A stretch of 64,000 nucleotides of DNA, taken from positions 11,596,001 through 11,660,000 of the forward strand of contig NC_088316.1 in the NCBI RefSeq assembly GCF_910592395.1, given 5' to 3'. Position numbers and translations under genes: made by a program. The notes under the pieces were generated by a model. That model worked only from the letters and a program-made list of their open reading frames with translations. It was not told where the DNA came from and did not search any database. How positions within the stretch are numbered: the first letter of the stretch is position 1; each line of letters opens with the position of its first letter. Source of the DNA: Lineus longissimus (taxonomy: Eukaryota > Nemertea > Pilidiophora > Heteronemertea > Lineidae). Positions 56,313 through 64,000 of this stretch are shown piece after piece.

Positions 56313-58542
56313 CCTGGTTAGAGGAAGTATTTTTCCTCTTTCCAGTCCGGCGACCCTCCGCTTCCCGTCGGAAGGATCCAGCAGGAGCAGGCTGACTAGG
56401 CGGGGTAGGCCTAGGCAGGACCTGCCTGGCGTACGGGATTGAACCCGATGCCTGCTGGGGCCTCTCTATCTTTCTAGCGTTAGGTAGAGAGGTCTTGGCC
56501 CTCTGTGTCGCAGTGGGGGCATATAATTTGTCCCAATCTTTCTGTGCTTGAGCCGCCTCTTGCACAGAATCTGCGAACAGGAAAGAACCGTCCATAGGAG
56601 CGGTTCTTAAGGCCCCTTCCAGCTGGAGGGATCTGATGACATTGAGAGAGCCCAGTGCGGCGTCTCTACGGAGTAGGACGCTATTTGCTGCGGTCTTGGC
56701 GGACAGCGCAATAGCGTGCCTAATCGAATGTGACAAGGATGTCACAAGCGATTTTGTGTCATCAGATAGTGACTCATTATCTTTTAGGGATCTGGCTAGG
56801 GCCAGGTTAGTGTGCTCTGCGTAGGAGAGCACCGCTAACGTGTTTTTGGCCAGACCCTCTTGTGCTCTAAGGTCTCGGTAAGCCGAGGAGGAGGTCACCC
56901 TAGGCACGAGTTGGTCCAGCTGTACATCGTCCTTTAATATGGAAGTCGATGCTGCAGCTGGACAGCCGGCCGAGCTGACTCGATAATAGTCAGCGCGGTA
57001 CTGCCTAACGGGAGGAAGTTGTGCCGTGAACAACTTCCCCGGTTTACACCAAGCTTCTGGTCCGACTGCCGGAAGGACAGGGATGGAAGTACGTTGGTGG
57101 GCGCCTTGTGAGTCTCTGATTGTACGCTCCAAAAGTTCAGAGACTGCTAACACCGACGGGGAGGGAGGAAGGAATTCAAGTGCCCGAGTGGAGCCTTGAG
57201 AAACCTGTGGATTGGGATCCACTTCCTGTCCCCAGAGTGAAAAGGTCGGTGTTGACAAGGCTGGCAGTTCCGGCGGGGTAGGGCACAGATCCTGCGGGAG
57301 GTACGCTCTGATCAAGGATCTGAGTGTCCTCATATCCGACAGGATACTGGCCTCCTCTGGTGACAGCTCCTCCTGATTGGGGGAGCGGTAGCCTGGCTGA
57401 GAACTCTCGTTCTCAGAAAATTCCTCTAAAATAGAGGAGTCGGATGGTGGGTATCCGATGGGACCAGGCGCACCAGAGGAACCGGAACCCTGCTCCAGAT
57501 GGCTGAGTCTATCAGAAAGACCTGCTACCATCTGGATGAGCTGGGACAGTTGCTGTCCCGACTCGGGTTCCGGACCCGACGTGCGGCTTCTCTCAACGAC
57601 GGGCGGTTGAGGCGAGGGTGAGCGCATAAGCGAACCCTGGAAGCCGTATGTGCGGGCGAATGGGTCTTCCGGAAGCGGAAGTTGCCCATATTCTGAACTA
57701 GAGTTCAGATGTCCTCTCTGCGTAGCTCGTTCCATGGGAACGACGCCTCTGCTACGAGGAGGGGGTGGCACTTCCGGTTGGTTCCACCCAAGAGGTTGGC
57801 CAACGTAGGAAGGTGCCTGCATTTCCGGTAGGACGAAGTCCGAAACCGGAAATGCCCGTAACTCCTTCGCCGGTATGGAGCTACCGGAAGCCCTTTTAGA
57901 AGGAGGTACGGAGGGCGGAAACGCTGTTACCGAAGACGCATGGCGTTTCGGAGGTGGCGTTATAAGGTCCGGCCCTACTCTACTGTGTCCGTGAGGACTG
58001 GGGTTATTTCGCAGTAAAGACTGAGAAAAACCCCCAGTAGAGTCTTCGGTTACTGAAAAACGGGAACCCGCGTCAGTAACCGGAACTGCAATCGGCGGAC
58101 CGGAAGCAGGGTGCTCCCGCGGGTACAAAGGGCTTGTACTCGGGGGAGCGGACGACAGGGGAACCGGAAGGTTCCCTGAGGTCCGGGGTATATTAAACCC
58201 TTGGAGACTTATTGGATGTAAGTCTCCCTTGGGACCACAGACATTAATAATGTCAGATCCCGCATCCTTCGCAGCCGCGGCCGGAACCGGAACTCGGCTG
58301 ACGGAAGGGGTGGTGGCGGGAGGTTTGCTAGACCTCCGGGTTATATGCCCGGAAACGGAACCGGAAGAGGGTTTAGGCGTCTTCGCGGCCCGTTTCCCGC
58401 CACCAGACGCATTCCTTTGTGGTGAGACAAAGGATGCCGTCGGAGGGGTACGCCATATAAAAAATGGTACCAATGACAATAAAAACACTGGGAACCCCAA
58501 GTAGGCCAGAAAGGACGCAATAATTAATGGAAAGGAAAACAT
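56254..58542 (-). CDS. DIRS Gag-like protein, 762 aa
   Basis: The first ORF of the element, uninterrupted. The body is Pro/Ser-rich and low-complexity to about residue 330, then a more conserved Gag-like helical region (about 480-680, including LRRDAALGSLNVIRSLQLEG and GSFLFADSVQEA), ending in an Arg/Lys/Gly-rich tail that could bind nucleic acid. No zinc knuckle. Odd: the first 30 residues are strongly hydrophobic (MFSFPLIIASFLAYLGFPVF...), like a membrane segment, unusual for Gag. True translation may start further in, or the 5' part may be spliced. Confidence 0.85.
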   Translation of the reverse strand: MFSFPLIIASFLAYLGFPVFLLSLVPFFIWRTPPTASFVSPQRNASGGGKRAAKTPKPSSGSVSGHITRRSSKPPATTPSVSRVPVPAAAAKDAGSDIINVCGPKGDLHPISLQGFNIPRTSGNLPVPLSSAPPSTSPLYPREHPASGPPIAVPVTDAGSRFSVTEDSTGGFSQSLLRNNPSPHGHSRVGPDLITPPPKRHASSVTAFPPSVPPSKRASGSSIPAKELRAFPVSDFVLPEMQAPSYVGQPLGWNQPEVPPPPRSRGVVPMERATQRGHLNSSSEYGQLPLPEDPFARTYGFQGSLMRSPSPQPPVVERSRTSGPEPESGQQLSQLIQMVAGLSDRLSHLEQGSGSSGAPGPIGYPPSDSSILEEFSENESSQPGYRSPNQEELSPEEASILSDMRTLRSLIRAYLPQDLCPTPPELPALSTPTFSLWGQEVDPNPQVSQGSTRALEFLPPSPSVLAVSELLERTIRDSQGAHQRTSIPVLPAVGPEAWCKPGKLFTAQLPPVRQYRADYYRVSSAGCPAAASTSILKDDVQLDQLVPRVTSSSAYRDLRAQEGLAKNTLAVLSYAEHTNLALARSLKDNESLSDDTKSLVTSLSHSIRHAIALSAKTAANSVLLRRDAALGSLNVIRSLQLEGALRTAPMDGSFLFADSVQEAAQAQKDWDKLYAPTATQRAKTSLPNARKIERPQQASGSIPYARQVLPRPTPPSQPAPAGSFRREAEGRRTGKRKNTSSNQGGSGPTKHSFRPRGAGRKR

Positions 58543-58837
58543 GCCTACTTGAATTAAACACTATTGCAATGGATCTGAGTCTTGTTCATTACAATAGAGC
58601 GGAGAATAGCCTACTTAACTCTACCCTACCAAGATCAAAATAATGGAGCCGGGTCGACTAAGCTAGCTAAGAAAATGTCTATAATTAAATAGACTGGACA
58701 ATACTAATGCCAAGATTAGTTTGGCGGTCTACTCCGTAGGTGAATGAACCCAAAAATCGTCTAGACTTGGCTGGTTGAATTTGGTTTTAAATCGAATTCA
58801 CGGCAGCTTTGAAAAAACGATGTGCTTCGTAGAAGCA
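58543..58837 (-). other. DIRS 5' leader
   Basis: About 295 bp between the 5' inverted repeat and the Gag ATG; no further repeat or frame seen. Confidence 0.7.
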
Positions 58838-59009
58838 CAAGAGTAAAGACTGAATATGGCGGCATGAGATCGGCGCGATCTCGCGGGATCGGTCAGGGCG
58901 CCGCCTGGCGGCCGAGCTGTTAACTCAGTTCTCCCTTTAGAAAATTAAAGGGATACTCTTGTGTTTGAGCCCAAATGGAGTAACATGCAAAAGTGTTCCA
59001 TAGGTAAGT
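58838..59009 (-). repeat. DIRS 5' inverted terminal repeat (172 bp)
   Basis: caagagtaaagactgaatat through ccataggtaagt; same length as, and one mismatch from, the reverse complement of 52514-52685. It would carry the element promoter. Confidence 0.97.
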
Positions 59010-59377
59010 TTGAATGACACAAAATGGTTGTCAGAGTAATCACTAGAACCTTTCTCTTATGTACCAGAATGCACTGTACCATTGGACCATGTTTGGAGAT
59101 TTTACATGTAGGACATGCTGTATCCTAGGTGAAAGGAACATGGACTTTTACAGCATGCCGGGATGGGATGAAAAGTCACTTTTGGGATTGTGGACAGACA
59201 CCCCTTCTTAACAGAAAGGACAAGCAGTGAATTGCATTGGAATCTAGACAAAATTGCTATTATCGAGACTTGGGACAGGGCCTTGTGACAACACTAACAG
59301 GAGCAAGGACAGGTAACTAACTACCAGCACCCCATATCCTGTCCTCCTTAAAAATGTATCACTGCTGACACGCTTAC

Positions 59378-59439
59378 CAGGCAAGAAATCAGCGTTTTCT
59401 AATCCAATAAGCTCTGCTTGGCCAAATCCGTCAGTGTGC
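59378..59439 (-). CDS. Candidate upstream exon of the PDE2A-like gene
   Basis: A 62-bp minus-strand interval with a good acceptor (cacatcttgcagtttttag) and donor (CCTG|GTAAGCGTG). Only one frame is open: one base, then HTDGFGQAELIGLENADFLP, then one base. It ends in phase 1, compatible with the two bases that open the 50270-50349 exon, whichever acceptor that exon uses. I do not recognise the peptide. PDE2A N-termini are poorly conserved and alternatively spliced, so lack of similarity does not exclude it. It lies 350 bp upstream of the DIRS element, which would then sit in the intron that follows. It could equally be a chance open stretch between good splice signals. Confidence 0.45.
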
Positions 59440-60567
59440 CTAAAAACTGCAAGATGTGGGCATTTACAAATAATCACATCCGTGGGATTATTACCGCTGC
59501 ACAGTAGCTTGGAGAAAAAGTAGTGACAATTTCCCATTCGATGCGTTTTTAATGGCACTCTCAACAGGCAGGTGGGTTATTTCAGGGCTGGAAATGATTT
59601 TTAACGAGATGCGTGGCGAGATTGATTCCTGTTTGCTGGATATTTCGTGGCAATGGAAAATGGAGGTGACATTTTTCAGTTTCTTTGAAAAAAGTGCTGA
59701 CGAATTCCTTTGGAGTGACATGATTTTGTACTTCTGATTTTACATGATTGCTTCCTTGAGGCTGTAGAGTCTTTCAAAGAGCATATTTAAATTGAAAGGT
59801 CTTGAAGCGATGACGTCAAACATAATGGTGTAGGTTGCATATCCCAAAGGAGGGCTATATCATCCAGAGTTCCGAATTGCATTTGCATTTATCAATCAGA
59901 ACCCCCTTGCCACATTAGCAGGGTGGACTTGCTGTCGTCATGGCCACAACCATGGGGAATACTTCAGGAAATGGCATTAGAGACTTAGATGGTCAGATTT
60001 GTTCTCAGTTATTGGGATTCAGTGAGACTTATTGATGCCAAGAATAGACCAAATGTACTGGCTACAGGGTCATCAAGGGCTTATAGACTTGCTAGCTTAA
60101 GAAATTGACACCAAACTGGAGGTTTTGGTTGTCTCACCAGGACTTGGACAATTTTTCTAAAGCCCAATCTTTGTTTTTGTAATTCTTCATTTCTGGGTGA
60201 CGGGTAAATTATTGCGATTGCCCGAATGAAGAAAAATAGCGAATGCTTCAAGTTTCTGAGTAGGGGATTGGGTGGCCATTGGGCATGTTCTGTTGATAGT
60301 GTTATGCAGTTTACTTTTTCTGCTCAAGCAATCAGACAGGGTGCCTGTGGGTACAGGCATCCTATTTTTCGAGCCCTGCTCACCAAACACTACGAGGCTG
60401 GAGCTTAAAGCATAAGCCTCCCAACTGAAGTCAAGACAGAAACGTGACTCTGACTGGATCCATAAGTCGGCAATTTTCTTACTCCACAACCGTGCCAAAA
60501 AAGTGGTGAATTAGGCTTAACATGTCTGTAAAAATAAGAGAGGAAGTTGAAGGGCTCCGGAACTTAC
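59440..60567 (-). other. Tentative intron (1.1 kb)
   Basis: Lies between the two weak upstream exon candidates. No mobile element or array recognised. Confidence 0.3.
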
Positions 60568-60593
60568 AGGATGTGGTGCCGCCAATCACTCAT
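60568..60593 (-). CDS. Possible first coding exon (start codon)
   Basis: On the minus strand an ATG at 60591-60593 with A at -3 begins MSDWRHHI and runs into a perfect donor (CCT|GTAAGTTCC). The open codon CT is completed by the first G of the 59378-59439 candidate exon, so phases agree. There is no independent similarity, no recognised promoter, and the upstream frame is open without a stop for some distance. The ATG is one possible translation start of the phosphodiesterase-like gene. Confidence 0.28.
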
Positions 60594-63500
60594 ATTATCA
60601 CCGTCTATCAACTTTCCTCTCTTTATCAAGTGAAAGTATTAACAATCATTGTCTTATTCAATCTATTCCATGGTATCTCAGTATATCTAAGTTGGTTATT
60701 GTCGATTACAAGATTTGCTCAATCCAATTTGGCCACGACCATCCCTATGGATAATAGGAAGATTTATATAGATTTTAGTGACAGAGTTTCTATCTAAATC
60801 TACCTTATACATTATACATGTATGTGTAACCAGCTCAGAAATGCCTCTAAAATGCTCATCGCCATTGAGGTAATCCACGGGTTGGGATGTGCAGGATGGA
60901 AAATATTGCAGATCACCAACCTACTTCCGGAGGCCGGAAGTTGCAGACAGGAACAACCTGAGGTCAAAGCATTTGGCATCCTGAGATTCAGGTTTATGAT
61001 ACTCCTACCTTGTATACAGAACTCGGAGAAAAAGCTATAAAATCCACTGCGAAGAGCGGCTGTTTCGACTACTTGACACACCCAAAAATCTTTAGCCAGT
61101 TCATCACCTCAAGCAGGGGAACTCACACCAGCTTTTTTTCCTTCATTATAAATTGCCCTAGATTGAGCAATTTTTTTAGTTCATCTGCTACTCATTTTAC
61201 AGTTGGATATTTCAATCACAAAATAATTTACTTTACTTCCACCAAGTCTGCACCCTTATCCCAAATAGGAAAGGGGAATACAGTGGAACCTCCCTTAGTG
61301 GACACCTCCCTATTATGGACAACCTCTATTAAGGACACTAGTTTTGGTCCCAAAGTGGTTGTTTCCATTCAATTTGATCTCTCTGATCAGAACACCTCTC
61401 TTTTAAGGACAACACTTGTCAGTCCCGAGGGAGTCCTTAAAAGAGAGGTTCTACTGTACTTGACAAGAAAAAAAAAAAGACAAGAAAAAATTAATGAAAA
61501 TTTGTCACAACACTTATTGATCATGCAGAGCTTATACTACAACCATCAAAGCAGGCAACTCAAGTTTTTCGATGTCGTGTATTTGGAAACCTGATCCAGT
61601 AAATTGGGATTAGAATTTTGAAATTAATGATGTATTTTTGCTGTTAATGACAATTCGTGCCAGCAGCCAGATGATGGATCGAATGAAAGAAATATGTTGC
61701 CATGACGGCAGGGGAAGGAAGCCGGCAGTCTACCGGCTTATAATTTAGTTCATTTCACTTAAGATGATTCCATTAAAATGCACAGCCATTAAATCCGATG
61801 GGATTGGCTCCAAATTGTACCAAAATCTAAATCGGCAAAATCTAAAAACACTGTTGCAAACATGCATATATAGTAATCTAATGACACTGCTCGAAAACTT
61901 AAGACATGATGCTGGTTGTTGTATCAAATGCTGTCACTAATGCAGGCCTTTGAGGAGTAAGTCATTTATAGCTGCACTGCTCTTTAATACTGTAACCACA
62001 GTGAGCATTCAAAAAGGACCCAGAAACTTCTACGAGGGTACTAGTATCCGGTCAAATATGGCCACTATGGGCCCATTTATTTTTAGCTGGCAATTCGTGC
62101 AAAAAACACCCGCATTTGTCCACTGAGGCTGCCACTTCCATCGAAAACATCAGAAGACTGTATATCACATCATTAACAACCTGTGTTGCAGTAACTTGTG
62201 TCACTTTTGCCCGACCTTTCTTGGGGTTTCACATGGTATGACGTCATTTATGACAACATGGCTAATGTTTTAAGCGCCAAGACATTCATCTCCTGAACAG
62301 CAATTTCAAATGCCAGATGTTTTTCACGTAGTAATATTTCTGCTCAGAAATTGGGTTGGTTGTGATTAATCTCACTGGTCTCTGACAGGTAAACTGTATT
62401 CAGAACATTTTTTAATGCTGTCTACTGACTCTTCCACCTGGCGGTTCCATTAGACTTGTCACCAATTTTAAGGCTAGTGTTAGTGACACCTTTGTAGAAC
62501 CGCCCTGTGAAGTATGCTGAATTGGTTTATGCTAAACTAGCAGTGAAGGTACAACATCAATCGTGTGATCAAGGTCGACCAATGTGTCATCATATGCTCA
62601 TCAAAATCAGCTGCATTTCTATGAATCCATCAACGGCCAGACGGCATAAAGGTCACGCAAATTCGGGAGAAATACGACTGATCAGATTGTTCTCCTCTGG
62701 CTCCACTGGAGGTAATCGAATTGATCCACCACCTAATATAAACCCTTGGTCGCCATGGAAACTCGAATTTGATTGAGGAGCTGTTTCCCAATGCTGCATT
62801 GATTGCATTTGATTTTAAAACTATCGGCGGCAGGATTCCATGCCCGCTGAATCAATGCCGCTAGTGGATTAGTTGGGAGGCTGTCTCAGGTCAGATTTAA
62901 TGGCTCTGCATGGTGGCTGTCTGATGCATCCATTAGCATTGACTTATACAAGTATTGGTAGAAATCGATGAGTGCAGTGCCGATTCATGTTGGGAGTTGA
63001 TGATGTATGTCAACCACTGCTTTTGAAATCACTGAATTGAGTCCAATCAAATCGGCTCGCTTTTTATATTTTTTATATTTTCCCATGTATGCTAGGTTTA
63101 ATTTCGGCTCGAATTTCCTGTTGGGCAGTAGCTGCAACAACTCTGACCCCAAGGCTTTGACATTCCTAGCCTAATAATATTGCCAATCATTCGAAGACAA
63201 TAGCTGGAAAAAATCCATCAGCCTAAGGGCGAGTGACGATAATTGTTGATGAGAAGGTGATTAGATATTCTCGTCCCAATGCAATTATTGAAACCAAGTG
63301 AACAATTTAATGAAAGCAATTGATTTTATCATTTTCTGTGTCTAGCCTCCGGCTATCATCAGCAAGGGAAGGTCACATTTCATGCAGGCGAAACAAGAAA
63401 AAGATCTAATCGCGAGAAGAAAAATCTCTATATGATAGAATACAACATTACACAAGAAACTGCAACATGTAGTCATTTTTCGACAGTGCCTGACATCATA

Positions 63501-64000
63501 ATTCCGCGACTCTACTGCAAGGTGGCTGATCGGAAAGAGGGGAATAATATAAGGCAAATATTTCAAACTGTGGTTCTTCAACTTCTATTCTTCATGTTCT
63601 TATATTTGCTAGGTTAATCTTGCTTTGATGTTGAAATAAGTTGTTGCCATCCTCTACACACGCAAATTGCTGAGAGACTCCCATTGATCATGTTGATACT
63701 TCTCACTTGTCCACGTATGCCCCCATTTTAACTACCTCAATACCTACCATCTCCCAAAATACGTGCTCCGTTATCACTCATCCCCAAAGCGTTAACGCTT
63801 CCTACAACTGGTGACTGATTGTAGCGTACCGCCTTCCCGGAACAATCTCCGAAATCTCCTCTCACCTAGATCTGTCGCATCTATGGCCATCGTCAGTAAG
63901 CCTATTGATTATTGGCTGACTATTTATAGCTGAAGCCTGACACTGTATCATCAAATAGAAAGATGTGTCTCGAGCAGATGCGTGTAGAGAATGAATTCAC
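60594..64000. other. Upstream flank of the PDE2A-like gene
   Basis: Upstream of the most distal exon candidate. Apart from the MITE at 61281-61456 and a poly-A run after it, I see no gene, array or CpG-rich promoter. Further 5' exons may lie beyond base 64000. Confidence 0.4.
61281..61456 (+). mobile_element. pogo/Tigger-like MITE copy 3
   Basis: A 176-bp element with ends CAGTGGAACCTCC and GAGAGGTTCTACTG, flanked by TA on both sides (61279-61280, 61457-61458). The interior ggacactagttttggtccca is shared with the other two copies. Both ends are built of short ggacacctc / ttaaggacac repeats. Confidence 0.88.

Larger units (their letters stand above)
52470..59026 (-). mobile_element. Complete DIRS-like tyrosine-recombinase retrotransposon
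   Basis: A 6.56-kb element read on the minus strand. It has 172-bp inverted terminal repeats differing at one base, unequal outer extensions (44 nt at the 3' end, 17 nt at the 5' end), and a 98-bp internal complementary region next to the 3' repeat that is complementary to both termini joined end to end. It encodes Gag-like, RT/RNase H and tyrosine recombinase frames. The empty site can be inferred: left flank ...tatatcaac, right flank gttgtcag..., with AAATG shared between target, both ends and the circle junction, and no target duplication. It lies in sense orientation in the PDE2A-like gene. Open frames and near-identical repeats indicate recent activity. Confidence 0.96.
50350..59377 (-). 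other. 9.0-kb intron carrying the DIRS element
   Basis: If the 59378 exon is real, this is one intron, mostly the DIRS-like element plus a SINE at 51836-52060. In 50387-51835 I see only short open frames without recognisable similarity; 59027-59377 shows nothing. Confidence 0.5.

Overview
This is a non-coding-rich piece of an animal nuclear genome, probably a marine invertebrate. Evidence: very short exons with GT/AG junctions separated by introns of up to about 17 kb, a BEL/Pao retrotransposon, a DIRS-type tyrosine-recombinase retrotransposon, several families of tRNA-derived SINEs and small terminal-inverted-repeat elements, and many minisatellites. No bacterial-type operon, CRISPR array or rRNA gene is visible. 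The species cannot be fixed from the sequence.

The host gene I can support is a PDE2A-like cGMP-stimulated 3',5'-cyclic nucleotide phosphodiesterase, read right to left on the minus strand. Seven short exons (50270-50349, 43672-43766, 31870-31979, 20308-20363, 2930-2989, 1874-1997, 879-931) join in frame with matching intron phases and spell a continuous protein resembling the N-terminal regulatory region of PDE2A up to the start of GAF-A. Two weaker candidates lie upstream (59378-59439, and 60568-60593 with a possible start codon). The rest of GAF-A, GAF-B and the catalytic domain would lie beyond base 1. Almost the whole window is therefore introns of one gene.

Two large, apparently young retrotransposons sit in these introns. 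(1) A complete BEL/Pao element at 4192-10928, plus strand (antisense to the gene): two 269-bp LTRs that look identical, a CTGTC target duplication, a primer-binding site, a polypurine tract and one unbroken 1847-residue Gag-Pro-RT-RNaseH-Integrase polyprotein. It landed in a pre-existing 67-bp tandem duplication. (2) A complete DIRS-like element at 52470-59026, minus strand (sense to the gene): 172-bp inverted terminal repeats with one mismatch, a 98-bp internal complementary region that carries the joined complement of both termini, and three overlapping ORFs (Gag-like, RT/RNaseH/methyltransferase-like, tyrosine recombinase with R-H-R-H-Y residues). There is no target duplication; a shared AAATG at both ends and in the circle junction fits recombinase-mediated insertion.

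The remaining intronic DNA holds three copies of a pogo-like 177-bp MITE, a TTAA-flanked piggyBac-like MITE, a 713-bp TIR element with subterminal repeats, other TIR elements, at least four tRNA-derived SINE families, tandem arrays with periods of 54, 62, 89, 163 and 185 bp, and two long hairpins. A possible nested plus-strand first exon near 44.4-44.6 kb is raised only as a hypothesis.
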